Positions 20,100-30,795 of a stretch of 64,000 nt of DNA are shown here, in pieces. Every line of letters starts with the position of its first letter. The first letter of the stretch is position 1. The stretch comes from Eledone cirrhosa (lineage: Eukaryota > Mollusca > Cephalopoda > Octopoda > Eledonidae): NCBI GenBank assembly GCA_964016885.1, contig OZ024759.1:9277331-9341330 (forward strand). The letters are read 5' to 3'. Under the pieces are notes generated by a model. The model was not told the origin of the DNA. It ran no database searches and saw nothing but the letters and a program-made list of their open reading frames with translations. The position numbers and the translations under genes were made by a program.

Positions 20100-21995
20100 T
20101 CTAGCTTAAACATGTGGTCAGTAGTATTGTATCTTAAACATGTGGTCAGTAATATTGTTAGACATGTGGTCAGTAGTATTGTATCTTAAACATGTGGTCA
20201 GTAATATTGTATCTTAGACATGTGGTCAGTAGTATTGTAACTTAGACATGTGGTCAGTAATATTGTAACTTAGACATGTGGTCAGTAGTATTGTAACTTA
20301 GACATATGGTCAGTAGTATTGTAACTTAGATGTGGTCAGTAATATTGTAACTTAGACATGTGGTCAGTAGTATTGTAACTTAGACATGTGGTCAGTAATA
20401 TTGTAACTTAGACATGTGGTCAGTAGCATTGTAACTTAGACATGTGGTCAGTAATATTGTTAGACATGTGGTCAGTAGTATTGTAACTTAGACATGTGGT
20501 CAGTAATATTGTAACTTAGACATGTGGTCAGTAATATTGTAACTTAGACATGTGGTCAGTAGTATTGTAACTTAAACATGTGGTCAGTAATATTGTATCT
20601 TAGACATGTGGTCAGTAGTGTTGTAACTTAAACATGTGGTCAGTAATATTGTAACTTAGACATGTGGTCAGTAGTATTGTAACTTAGACATGTGGTCAGT
20701 AATATTGTAACTTAGACATGTGGTCAGCAATATTGTAACTTAAACATGTGGTCAGTAGTGTTGTATCTTAGACATGTGGTCAGTAGTATTGTATCTTAAA
20801 CATGTGGTCAGTAATATTGTAACTAAGACATGTGGTCAGTAGTATTGTAACTTAGACATGTGGTCAGTAGTATTGTAACTTAGACATGTGGTCAGTAGTA
20901 TTGTAACTTAGACATGTGGTCAGTAGTATTGTAACTTAAACATGTGGTCAGTAGTATTGTAACTTAGACATGTGGTCAGTAGTATTGTAACTTAGACATG
21001 TGGTCAGTAGTATTGTAACTTAAACATGTGGTCAGTAGTATTGTAACTTAAACATGCGGTCAGTAGTATTGTAACTTAGACATGTGGTCAGTAATATTGT
21101 AACTTAGACATGTGGTCAGTAGTATTGTAACTTAGACATATGGTCAGTAGTATTGTAACTTAGATGTGGTCAGTAATATTGTAACTTAGACATGTGGTCA
21201 GTAGTATTGTAACTTAGACATGTGGTCAGTAATATTGTAACTTAGACATGTGGTCAGTAGCATTGTAACTTAGACATGTGGTCAGTAATATTGTTAGACA
21301 TGTGGTCAGTAGTATTGTAACTTAGACATGTGGTCAGTAATATTGTAACTTAGACATGTGGTCAGTAATATTGTAACTTAAACATGTGGTCAGTAGTATT
21401 GTAACTTAAACATGTGGTCAGTAATATTGTATCTTAGACATGTGGTCAGTAGTGTTGTAACTTAAACATGTGGTCAGTAATATTGTAACTTAGACATGTG
21501 GTCAGTAATATTGTAACTTAGACATGTGGTCAGCAATATTGTAACTTAAACATGTGGTCAGTAGTGTTGTATCTTAGACATGTGGTCAGTAGTATTGTAT
21601 CTTAAACATGTGGTCAGTAATATTGTAACTAAGACATGTGGTCAGTAGTATTGTAACTTAAACATGTGGTCAGTAGTATTGTAACTTAGACATGTGGTCA
21701 GTAGTATTGTAACTTAGACATGTGGTCAGTAGTATTGTAACTTAGACATGTGGTCAGTAGTATTGTAACTTAAACATGTGGTCAGTAGTATTGTAACTTA
21801 GACATGTGGTCAGTAGTATTGTAACTTAAACATGTGGTCAGTAGTATTGTAACTTAAACATGCGGTCAGTAGTATTGTAACTTAGACATGTGGTCAGTAA
21901 TATTGTAACTTAAACATGTGGTCAGTAATATTGTATCTTAGACATGTGGTCAATAATATTGTAGACATGTAGTCAGTAATACTGTAGACATGTGG
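20100..21995. repeat. 28-bp satellite (ACATGTGGTCAGTAATATTG)
   Basis: About 67 copies of ACTTAGACATGTGGTCAGTA plus (A/G)TATTGTA. A rare variant pair (ACATATGG followed by a short TTAGATGTGG unit) occurs at 20301 and again at 21135. This shows a ~834-bp higher-order duplication. Confidence 0.93.
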
Positions 21996-22706
21996 TCAGT
22001 AATGTGACAGGGTGGTCAGTAATGTGACAGGGTGGTCAGTAGTAATGTGACAGGGTGGTCAGTAGTAGTGTGACAGGGTGGTCAGTAATGTGACAGGGTG
22101 GTCAGTAGTAATGTGACAGGGTGGTCAGTAGTAATGTGACAGGGTGGTCAGTAATGTGACAGGGTGGTCAGTAGTAATGTGACAGGGTGGTCAGTAGTAG
22201 TGTGACAGGGTGGTCAGTAATGTGACAGGGTGGTCAGTAGTATTGTAGACATGTGGTCAGTAATGTGACAGGGTGGTCAGTAGTAATGTGACAGGGTGGT
22301 CAGTAGTATTGTAGACATGTGGTCAGTAATGTGACAGGGTGGTCAGTAGTGTGACAGGGTGGTCAGTAGTGTGACAGGGTGGTCAGTAGTAGTGTGACAG
22401 GGTGGTCAGTAGTAATGTGACAGGGTGGTCAGTAATGTGACAGGGTGGTCAGTAATGTGACAGGGTGGTCAGTAGTAATGTGACAGGGTGGTCAGTAATG
22501 TGACAGGGTGGTCAGTAGTAATGTGACAGGGTGGTCAGTAATGTGACAGGGTGGTCAGTAGTAATGTGACAGGGTGGTCAGTAATGTGACAGGGTGGTCA
22601 GTAATGTGACAGGGTGGTCAGTAGTAATGTGACAGGGTGGTCAGTAGTAATGTGACAGGGTGGTCAGTAATGTGACAGGGTGGTCAGTAATGTGACAGGG
22701 TGGTCA
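21996..22706. repeat. ~20-bp satellite (TGTGACAGGGTGGTCAGTAA)
   Basis: About 33 copies sharing the core GGTCAGTA with the preceding 28-bp array, of which it is a derivative. Lengths vary by AGT insertions. Confidence 0.93.
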
Positions 22707-22819
22707 ATTAAGTTGACCAACAGGAATTAACCGGGACTTATTTTATGCCAGAAGTGATGATTATTTGTTCCTATCTGGTCTCAGGCCATATTAACTTGTC
22801 CAACCCATGCCAGTAAAAT
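22707..22819. other. Intron with faint LINE-tail similarity
   Basis: GTCCAACCCATGCCAGTAAA at 22796-22815 resembles the LINE tail GTCTAACCCATGCTAGCGTG. The following trinucleotide-like array could have grown from its (ATG)n tail. Confidence 0.4.
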
Positions 22820-23347
22820 GGTGAGACAATGGTGATGGTGGTGGTGGTGGTGATGGTGGTGATGGTGGTGACAATGATGGTGATGGTGGTGATGGTGATG
22901 ATGGTGATGGTGGTGATGGTGGTGACAATGATGGTGGTGGTGGTGACAATGATGGTGATGGTGGTGATGGTGGTGATGATGGTGGTGATGGTGATGATGG
23001 TGGTGATGATGATGGTGATGGTGGTGATGGTGGTGACAATGATGGTGGTGATGGTGACAATGATGGTGATGGTGGTGATGGTGGTGATGATGGTGGTGAT
23101 GGTGGTGATGATGGTGGTGATGGTGGTGACAATGATGGTGATGATGGTGACAATGATGGTGATGGTGGTGATGATGGTGGTGATGATAGTGACAATGATG
23201 GTAATGGTGATGATGGTGATGGTGACAATGATGGTGACAATGACAATGATGGTGACAATGATGGTGATGATGGTGACAATGATGGAGACAATGATGGTGA
23301 TGGTGACAATGATGGTGACAATGACAATGGTGACAATGGTGGTGAAT
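22820..23347. repeat. GGTGATGGT/ACAATGATG array
   Basis: A trinucleotide-based array of GAT, GGT and ACA words, ending at the splice donor of exon 23354-23536. The His-rich and Pro-rich minus frames and Met/Val-rich plus frames are artefacts. Confidence 0.95.
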
Positions 23348-23353
23348 ACTTAC

Positions 23354-23536
23354 TTTGAATGCTTGATCCATTTCAAGGAATTTTGTCTCAGTTCGTTTTT
23401 GCATCAGACCCAAACAGAAAGACACAAAGTTCAAATCATGCCTCAGTGAGCGAACTATCTCCCTAAAAAGGGCCCTTAATGCTCTCAGGTAGTCCTCTTT
23501 GTTGACCAACAGGTCCTGGAAAATTTCAGCAAGGAT
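23354..23536 (-). CDS. INTS1: INTS1 coding exon (61 codons)
   Basis: Acceptor CTACCCTACCAG (AG at 23538-23537) and donor GTAAGT bound 183 nt encoding ILAEIFQDLLVNKEDYLRAL, RALFREIVRSLRHDLNFVSF and CLGLMQKRTETKFLEMDQAF. The FQDLL-NK-DYLRA-RAL-REI and CLGLMQ blocks are strong INTS1 signatures. The donor lies 6 bp from the trinucleotide array. Confidence 0.96.
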
Positions 23537-23587
23537 CTGGTAGGGTAGAGAGAGAGAGGACATTAGATGGTGGTTGTGTGTGTAAAT

Positions 23588-23787
23588 ATGAGGGTTGGCT
23601 GGAAAGCTCCTAAGCTGGCTATGAATGAGTGATGCTAGAGCTGTGAAATCTTGCATGCATGCATTAATTTCAACTCTTCTTATCAGTAACTATGTTTTGT
23701 TTTTTTCGGGATTATGTTTCTAAATATCCCTCATTTGGTCATTCCATGAAAGTATCTTGGTCAGCCTATCAACTTTTCAGCCGACTC

Positions 23788-23790
<3 letters not shown>
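23588..23790. mobile_element. mariner-like MITE, copy 1
   Basis: About 200 bp with terminal inverted repeats, AGGGTTGGCTGGAAAGCTCC on the left and the inverse TCAGCCTATCAACTTTTCAG on the right. It is flanked on the right by (GT)n. A better-preserved copy lies at 61531-61728. There is no coding capacity. Confidence 0.65.
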
Positions 23791-23825
<35 letters not shown>

Positions 23826-23856
23826 GCACACACACACATACGCATATATATTATAT
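23791..23856. repeat. GT/AT/CA microsatellite
   Basis: (GT)n directly abuts the MITE, then (TA)n and (CA)n. Confidence 0.95.
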
Positions 23857-24196
23857 GGAGGCACATGGCTTAGTTGTTAGAGCATTGGGCTTGCAATCGA
23901 AAGGTTGTGAGTTCAATTCTCAGACCGGGTGATGTGTTGTTTCCTTGATCAAGACACTTTATTTCACATTGCTCCAGTTTACTCAGCTGTAGAAATGAGA
24001 TGATAGGGACTGCGGTCCCTATCATTCCACTGCAAAGTGGTCGTGGAGGTGCCACGGCAAAAAAGCACCCAGCACTCACTGTAAATGAGGTTGGTGTTAG
24101 GAAGGGTATCCAGCTGTAGAAATGAAGCCAGAATCAGTTCCCATCCCACCCTTGCAAGCAGGGAAAAAGCGGACATTAAATGAAATAATGAAATGA
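23857..24196 (+). mobile_element. tRNA-derived SINE (family B)
   Basis: Head GGCTTAGTTGTTAGAGCATT, B box GTTCAATTCTC, CTTGATCAAGACACTTTATT and GAGGTGCCACGGC, then a GGAAGGGTATCCAGCTGTAG phrase and the CCACCCTTGCAAGCAGGGAA tail. Confidence 0.85.
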
Positions 24197-24204
24197 TATA
24201 TATA

Positions 24205-24806
24205 TACACTAGCCAAATTACCCGTGCCTTGCTGCGTTTCACACATTTTTTTTGTGAGAAAATGATGATTGATTTTAAATCAGTGATATAATTTATGGAG
24301 AAAAATCTGCATTTCAATATTACTCAATGTAAAATATAATGCATGAAAAATTGGAAAACATTATTTTTTTATAATATATCAACTCAAAATTACATTATTA
24401 AATCTTATTTTTTGTTTCTTGTATATAATTTTTATCAAAATATCAATTCAAAACTTGATCATTTCATTTTGGTGTAAAGCATTATTTTATTTATGCTTCC
24501 AAAATGTTCACTCTAGGGGGTTTAAACCCCATTAGGGTGCCTTAATATTATTGAAATTTGCTGAAATTTAGTGAATAGGCATCATATTGTGTCATTTACC
24601 TATGGTTTAAATTTCATATATATCGAAGGGTTTGTGCCCCCAGGGAACTCTTTGAATAAAATGAAATATACTTATCCAAGTACCCTGGGCAATGTAGTTT
24701 CAGAATATATAGGGTTATGGGGGTCTATCTCCAAAACCATAGGAGGAGTTTGTGAACAAATAAACAAACAGACAGGAACTACAACTTTAGATATATATAG
24801 ATATAT
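24205..24806 (+). repeat. Dispersed element (ACTAGCC...CAGACAGG...ATATAGAT)
   Basis: Begins ACACTAGCCAAATTACCCGT and CTTGCTGCGTTTCACAC. Ends AACAAATAAACAAACAGACA, then GG...ATATATATAGATATAT. The start and end words match the element at 50425-51213. The interior is AT-rich without a long open frame. The family was not identified. Confidence 0.55.
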
Positions 24807-25115
24807 TTCATCATCGTTGATTAACGTCTAGCTATATATACACATATAACATGTTTGGTGACATGACAAAAGGTGGCCAACCCACATTGTTAAATGGTCA
24901 TGTTGGTGGTACAACAAAAAGCCCCTAGCCCACACTATAAGGTGGTTGGTTTGGTCCCACAATAAAAAGCACCCAGTCCACACTGTAAATGAGGTTGGTG
25001 TTAGGAAGGGCATCCAGCTGTAGAAAATGAGCCAAAATAGAGATCTGTATGATGTGGTCTGTGGACCTGACATGTCTCATAAGGTAACAACTGCGTGGAA
25101 CATTAAACAGTGATG
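24807..25115 (+). mobile_element. LINE 3' UTR fragment
   Basis: Repeated GTGGTACAACAAAAAGC-type blocks, AATGAGGTTGGTGTTAGGAA, GGGCATCCAGCTGTAG and ACATTAAACAGTGATGATGA. The tail ends about 15 bp from the donor of exon 25136-25277. A small opposite-strand tail piece (CATCATCGTTGATTAACGTC) is at 24807-24830. Confidence 0.75.
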
Positions 25116-25135
25116 ATGACATATAAGGTACATAC

Positions 25136-25277
25136 TCTAGCAGATGTTTCTGGGGAGCTCTGACATATGACACCCAGTAAAGCCATGTTGTTAGGGTTTC
25201 GTGCGCTCGACAATTCATTGTAGATAGTTTGTGTTAGAATCATCCGTAAATTCTCAGAGTTTTGGGATAGAAGTTCT
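25136..25277 (-). CDS. INTS1: INTS1 coding exon
   Basis: Acceptor TTATTCTAG, phased so the exon begins A|GAA; donor GTATGT (25135-25130). Encodes (R)ELLSQNSENLRMILTQT, IYNELSSARNPNNMALLGVI and CQSSPETSAR. The NELSSARNPNNM block is nearly invariant in animal INTS1. Confidence 0.95.
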
Positions 25278-25334
25278 CTAGAATAACAAAAATATAAAAA
25301 TAAAATAAATATAAAAAAATCAATTTTGGGGGGC

Positions 25335-25397
25335 AAGGGAAAGTACCAGTAATTCACTGATCCCAGTACATTACTGGTACTTTATTATATCGACCCC
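25335..25397 (-). mobile_element. SINE family A fragment
   Basis: AGTACCAGTAATTCACTGAT and TACTTTATTATATCGACCCC, truncated exactly where a TTAACCCTTTAG terminus begins. Confidence 0.7.
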
Positions 25398-26000
25398 TTA
25401 ACCCTTTAGTATTCACATTAATTTGTCAAATGTCATGTTTATCTATTTTCAGTTAATTGTACTCAAGAGGGTTATCAATTTTATTTGTTTGTAATTTTCT
25501 TAATTTTCTATGTGCAGGCTTGAAATTTTATCAGTAGATGTTTAAATGTCAATAATTTAAAATTTTATAATTTTACCTGATTTTTTTGGTTAAATTTGAC
25601 TTTTATGGACAGGTGAAATTAATTAATAGGGGCATTTGAAGTATCAACCAGGTGCAAATACTGGTTTAATTTTAAATACCTTGTTTTGTCAGTAGATGTT
25701 TAAATGTCAATTTACAATTTTATAATTTTACCTGATTTTTTGGTTAAATTTGACTTTTATGGACAGGTGAAATTAATTAATAGGGGCATTTGAAGTATCA
25801 ACCAGGTGCAAATACTGGTTTAATTTTAAATACCTTGTTTTGTCAGTAGATGTTTAAATGTCAATTTACAATTTTATAATTTTACCTGAATTTTTTGGTT
25901 AAATTAGACTTCTATAGACAGGTGAAATTAATTAATAGGGGCATTTGAAGTATCAACCAGGTGCAAATACTGGTTTAATTTTAAATACCTTGTTTTCGGC
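25398..26000. repeat. TTAACCC-terminated element with ~155-bp tandem units
   Basis: Starts TTAACCCTTTAGTATTCACA inside a SINE. Contains three units of about 155 bp starting at 25531, 25689 and 25843 (TCAGTAGATGTTTAAATGTC ... GGGGCATTTGAAGTATCAAC). A matching right terminus was not found, so the element is truncated or different from the other TTAA MITEs. Confidence 0.65.
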
Positions 26001-26176
26001 ATAATACTTGATATATAAGGATCACTAAACCTTATATCAGTGCTTCAGTAATTCCACAGTCTTGGTAATTGTTTTATTCTGAACATAATATTTACGGTAA
26101 AAAATGCTTGCATTTCCGCAGCATCTGTCGGTCGCCAAACAGATCGGGTTTTCCTTCAAATGTTTATAGTATCTTT
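26001..26176. other. AT-rich intron, nothing recognised
   Basis: No splice-bounded frame or repeat unit was found. Confidence 0.5.
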
Positions 26177-26398
26177 GAAGGCGTGTGGCTGAGTGGTTAG
26201 AGAATTGGATTCGCAATTGCGAGGCTGTGAGTTCGATTCCCGGACCAGGCGATAAGTTATGTCCTTGAGCAAGACACTTTCTTTCACATTGCTCCTTCTA
26301 CCTGGAGTTGCAACCGATAGATAGTATTAGCAATTGGAAAGACTAATGGAAACTAGCTTCCTTGGTCCGATTTGACGAAAGTCGATCGACTGTCGATA
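26177..26398 (+). mobile_element. tRNA-derived SINE (family C)
   Basis: Head TGGCTGAGTGGTTAGAGAAT with B box GAGTTCGATTCCC, which is close to tRNA consensus. Then CCTTGAGCAAGACACTTTCT, ATTGCTCCTTCTACCTGGAG, ATAGATAGTATTAGCAATTG and CTTGGTCCGATTTGACGAAA. It shares the 'gagcaagacacttt' core with family B. Confidence 0.78.
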
Positions 26399-26831
26399 GT
26401 TTCTTTACAATTAGATAAACCATTGTGAGAATTTGCAGTATTACAGGAAAGTCTTTAATATTTATTGTCATGAAGTCATAGTGTTGTTTTATACTTTTCA
26501 AAAATGTCTTGCTGATGTGATGCAGACATAGAATATCTTAACGCGGTTTGTTCATTCAAATGTCTATAGTATCTTTACTAGGGGAAAGTACATTTTGAAC
26601 ATTTTCAATATTAGAGTAAAGACTTTAATTTTTAATGTGATATTTTTTTACTTTTCAAGAATATCTTGCTAATGCTGTTTAATATGGTACAGGATCTTAA
26701 AGTTAATTTAAATCTTTAGAATATCTTTAGTAGTGGACTGATCTTTGTGGAAATTTATAGTAGTAAAGTAAAGATTTCAATTTTGAATGTGATACAGCCA
26801 TAGTGCTGTTTTATATTTTTCAACAATATCA
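26399..26831. repeat. Old ~180-bp degenerate repeat
   Basis: Imperfect units containing ATGTTTATAGTATCTTTA, AAGACTTTAATTTTTAATGT and GTCATAGTGTTGTTTTATAC are repeated two to three times. Related stretches occur at 30950-31045, 31388-31480 and 32750-32900, so this is a dispersed old family of this gene region. Confidence 0.5.
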
Positions 26832-27028
26832 ACTATAAATGTGGTTGGTGTTAGGAAGAGCATCCAGCCATAGAAACCAAGCCAGTAAGACATGGTCACC
26901 TGACCTGACTTGTCTCTAATGGGACAACTCATCTAACCAATGCTAGCATGAAAAAAATGGATGTTAAACAATGATGATGATCTTGCTAATGTGGTTTCAT
27001 GTGGTACAGGATGTTATGAATTAAAAAG
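26832..27028 (+). mobile_element. LINE 3' tail fragment and short intron
   Basis: AATGTGGTTGGTGTTAGGAA, GAGCATCCAGCC, CTAACCAATGCTAGCATG and GTTAAACAATGATGATGAT, then about 45 bp resembling the old repeat at 26399-26831. Confidence 0.7.
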
Positions 27029-27530
27029 TTAACCCTTTAGCATTCACATTACTCTACATATACTATTATATTTTCACAGTAAAGGCTTTACCTCACATAA
27101 TATCTCACATAACATTTACATTACTCTATATATACTATTGTATTTTCACAGTAAAGGCTTTACCTCACATAATATCTCACATAACATTTACATTACTCTA
27201 TATATACTATTGTATTTTCACAGTAAAGGCTTTACCTCACATAATATCTCACATAACATTTACATTACTCTATATATACTATTGTATTTTCACAGTAAAG
27301 GCTTTACCTCACATAATATCTCACATAACATTTACATTACTCTATATATACTATTGTATTATCACAGTAAAGACTTTACCTCACATAATATCGAATCTAT
27401 GAGATTTTGAAAGTATTTATTTTGAAAACAATACCTTAACATCAGTTTGAGCGACCGGTTACAGCCAGTTTCACAGAAACAGGTAGAGAATTCTGGCTGG
27501 TTTTGGCCGGTTTGAACATTAAAGGGTTAA
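27029..27530. mobile_element. piggyBac-like MITE with five 72-bp units
   Basis: Intact TTAA at 27029-27032 and 27527-27530. Termini are CCCTTTAGCATTCACATTAC and the inverse TTTGAACATTAAAGGG. Five internal 72-bp units span about 27053-27370. The non-repeated arm contains GGTTACAGCCAGTTTC and a GGTTTTGGCCGGTTTGAA end. It sits 28 bp from the donor of exon 27565-27710. Confidence 0.82.
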
Positions 27531-27564
27531 AGGAAAAAAGAAAGAATAACCATATCAGCCTTAC

Positions 27565-27710
27565 CTCAAACTTGAAAGGTAATGGTTTATCAGGGGTTTG
27601 GTTTTTAGACGTATTTTGGTCAACTGGACAATGGTCTCTACATCCATTGACGAGGACTGGTCACAGTTGAGACACACGGACAGGAGCAGGTCTTGGGCTG
27701 ATCTAGACAA
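27565..27710 (-). CDS. INTS1: INTS1 coding exon next to its own satellite
   Basis: Acceptor CATGTATTCCAG (AG at 27712-27711) and donor GTAAGG bound 146 nt encoding LSRSAQDLLLSVCLNC, DQSSSMDVETIVQLTKIRLK and TKPLINHYLSSL. This matches the INTS1 AQDLLMSVCMNC...LIKIRLK block. The first ~55 nt and the acceptor are the template of the intronic array at 27711-28440. Confidence 0.94.
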
Positions 27711-28440
27711 CTGGAATACATGAGTGAGAGTGTAAGTGTGAGTGAGAGGTGACAGTTGAGACATAATAGAATACAACAGGTCCAGGGCTGATCTGGACAA
27801 CTGGAATACATGAGTGAGAGTGTGAGTGTGAGTGAGAGTGTGAGGTGACAGCTGAGACATAATAGAAGGCAGCAGGTCCAGGGCTGATCTGGACAACTGG
27901 AATACATGAGTGAGAGTGTGAGTGAGAGGTGACAGTTGAGACATAATGGAAGGGAGCAGGTCCAGGGCTGATCTGGACAACTGGAATACATGAGTGAGAG
28001 TGAGAGTGTGAGTGAGAGGTGAGACATAATAGAAGGCAGCAGGTCCAGGGCTGATCTGGACAACTGGAATACATGAGTGAGAGTGTGAGTGAGAGGTGAC
28101 AGTTGAGACACAATAGAAGGCAGCAGGTCCAGGGCTGATCTGGACAACTGGAATACATGAGTGAGAGTGTGAGTGAGAGTGTGAGGTGACAGTTGAGATA
28201 TAAAAGAAGGCAGCAGGTCCAGGGCTGATCTGGACAACTGGAATACATGAGTGAGAGTGTGAGTGTGAGGTGACAGTTGAGACATAGAAGGCAGCAGGTC
28301 CAAGGCTGATCTGGACAACTGGAATACATGAGTGAGAGTGTGAGTGAGAGTGGGAGGTGACAGTTGAGACACAATAGAAGGCAGCAGGTCCAGGGCTGAT
28401 CTGGACAACTGGAATCCATGAGTGAGAGTGTGAGTGTGGT
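27711..28440 (-). repeat. Array of eight copies of an INTS1 3' splice site plus exon start
   Basis: On the minus strand each ~81-96-bp unit reads CACTCATGTATTCCAG|TTGTCCAGATCAGCCCTGGA, continues CCTGCTGCCTTC and ends TGTCTCAACTGTCACC. The real exon begins TTGTCTAGATCAGCCCAAGA and runs on to TGTCTCAACTGTGACC. The match covers about 55 exonic nt at roughly 80% identity, with an almost exact acceptor. Copy starts are 27800, 27896, 27980, 28063, 28147, 28237, 28318 and 28408. The first three are in frame with the exon (offsets 90, 186 and 270) with no stop between. The array fills essentially the whole 763-nt intron. Confidence 0.9.
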
Positions 28441-28473
28441 ATCAAGAGGAGGGTCAACAGAGAAAGAACCAAC

Positions 28474-28660
28474 CTTTGGGTTTTGCAGCCACATTTCTAG
28501 GCGTTGTGCTGCAGTGAGTCGGATTTCTCCGGAGCCGCAGGTGACTGTCATCAGTCGGATCAGGTTACGAGTTGATCCATCCATGGGTTGACGTTTGTTC
28601 AGCTGTTCTCTCACAATTTCCAGGACATCTGATTCAATCATCTCTTGACGGTAGACATAC
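28474..28660 (-). CDS. INTS1: INTS1 coding exon
   Basis: Acceptor CATTACTTGAG (AG at 28662-28661, poor pyrimidine tract) and an unusual donor GTTGGT (28473-28468). Encodes (R)YVYRQEMIESDVLEIVREQL, NKRQPMDGSTRNLIRLMTVT and CGSGEIRLTAAQRLEMWLQN-PK. The QLN-RQP and LEMWLQNPK blocks identify INTS1. Its reading frame stays open through the downstream intron to 27703. Confidence 0.94.
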
Positions 28661-29060
28661 CTCAAGTAATGACATTCGTAAACAGATGGTAAATATCATC
28701 ATACACACACAGTGTCACATACACACACACTAGTGTCACATACACACACACACTAGTGTCACATACACACTAGTGTCACACACACTAGTGTCACCTACAC
28801 ACACACTAGTGTCACATACATACACACTAGTGTCACACACACACACACAAGTGTCACATACATACACACACACACTAGTGTCACATACACACACACACAC
28901 ACACTAGTGTCTCATACACACACACTAGTGTCATATACACACACATGCACTAGTGTCATACACACACACACACTAGTGTTACATACACACACACATGTAC
29001 AGACATACACAGAAGCACACATACACACACACTACACAGTTATAAACACACACACACACG
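28661..29060. repeat. CA-rich minisatellite (CACACTAGTGTCACATA)
   Basis: (CA)n runs broken by ACTAGTGTCACATA words, from about 28700 to 29055. ACTAGT is palindromic. Confidence 0.93.
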
Positions 29061-29067
29061 CACACCA

Positions 29068-30795
29068 ACATTATCTCACCTGGAGATTCATCAAACCTCC
29101 ACCCTTAATTTTACCTCTCCTGGGTGTTATCAGGGCGCTCCCCTGCTCTGCAACATTACCTCACCTGAGAATTATTGGACTCTCCCCTCTCCACCAACTT
29201 TATCCCACCTGGGAGTTATTGGAGAGTGATTAGACCCTGCCATCCACCCCAACATTACCTCACCTGAGAATTATTGGACTCTCCCCTCTCCACCAACTTT
29301 ATCCCACCTGGGAGTTATTGGAGAGTGATTAGACCCTGCCATCCACCCCAACATTACCTCACCTGAGAATTATTGGACTCTCCCCTCTCCACCAACTTTA
29401 TCCCACCTGGGAGTTATTGGAGAGTGATTAGACCCTGCCATCCACCCCAACATTACCTCACCTGAGAATTATTGGACTCTCCCCTCTCCACCAACTTTAT
29501 CCCACCTGGGAGTTATTGGAGAGTGATTAGACCCTGCCATCCACCCCAACATTACCTCACCTGAGAATTATTGGACTCTCCCCTCTCCACCAACTTTATC
29601 CCACCTGGGAGTTATTGGAGAGTGATTAGACCCTGCCATCCACCCCAACATTACCTCACCTGAGAATTATTGGACTCTCCCCTCTCCACCAACTTTATCC
29701 CACCTGGGAGTTATTGGAGAGTGATTAGACCCTGCCATCCACCCCAACATTACCTCACCTGAGAATTATTGGACTCTCCCCTCTCCACCAACTTTATCCC
29801 ACCTGGGAGTTATTGGAGAGTGATTAGACCCTGCCATCCACCCCAACATTACCTCACCTGAGAATTATTGGACTCTCCCCTCTCCACCAACTTTATCCCA
29901 CCTGGGAGTTATTGGAGAGTGATTAGACCCTGCCATCCACCCCAACATTACCTCATCTGAGAATTATTGGACTCTCCCCTCTCCACCAACTTTATCCCAC
30001 CTGGGAGTTATTGGAGAGTGATTAGACCCTGCCATCCACCCCAACATTACCTCACCTGAGAATTATTGGACTCTCCCCTCTCCACCAACTTTATCCCACC
30101 TGGGAGTTATTGGAGAGTGATTAGACCCTGCCATCCACCCCAACATTACCTCACCTGAGAATTATTGGACTCTCCCCTCTCCACCAACTTTATCCCACCT
30201 GGGAGTTATTGGAGAGTGATTAGACCCTGCCATCCACCCCAACATTACCTCACCTGAGAATTATTGGACTCTCCCCTCTCCACCAACTTTATCCCACCTG
30301 GGAGTTATTGGAGAGTGATTAGACCCTGCCATCCACCCCAACATTACCTCACCTGAGAATTATTGGACTCTCCCCTCTCCACCAACTTTATCCCACTTGG
30401 GAGTTATTGGAGAGTGATTAGACCCTGCCATCCACCCCAACATTACCTCACCTGAGAATTATTGGACTCTCCCCTCTCCACCAACTTTATCCCACCTGGG
30501 AGTTATTGGAGGGTGATTAGACCCTGCCATCCACCCCAACATTATCTCACCTAGGTATTATAAGACCCACACCTGCCCAACATTAATTATCTCACCTGGG
30601 AGTTATTGGAGGGTGATTAGACCCTGCCATCCACCCCAACATTATCTCACCTAGGTATTATAAGACCCACACCTGCCCAACATTAATTATCTCACCTGGG
30701 AGTTATTGGAGAGTGATTAGACCCTGCCATCCACCCCAACATTACCTCACCTAGGTATTATAAGACCCACACCTGCCCAACATTAATTATCTCAC
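29068..30795 (-). repeat. 99-bp satellite built on an INTS1 5' splice site
   Basis: Fourteen units with exactly 99-bp spacing run from 29165 to 30452, followed by three ~93-bp variant units up to the exon. On the minus strand each unit contains CTCTCCAATAACTCCCAG|GT and, halfway along, GTCCAATAATTCTCAG|GTGA. The exon 30796-30898 ends ...CTCTCCAATAACTCCCAG|GTGAGATAATTAATG. The three units nearest the exon keep the identical donor and GTGAGATAATTAATG flank. The 14-copy block is almost free of substitutions. Confidence 0.92.

Noticed and set aside
22781..23656. His-rich minus-strand frame fused to an INTS1-like segment
   Set aside because: Only 23354-23536 is exon. The poly-His part is the trinucleotide array beyond the GTAAGT donor, and the front part comes from a MITE.
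27561..28665. Three long minus frames across the junction array as separate proteins
   Set aside because: They are intron repeats between two INTS1 exons. Only 27565-27710 and 28474-28660 are supported as coding, though the array's in-frame potential is reported as a finding.
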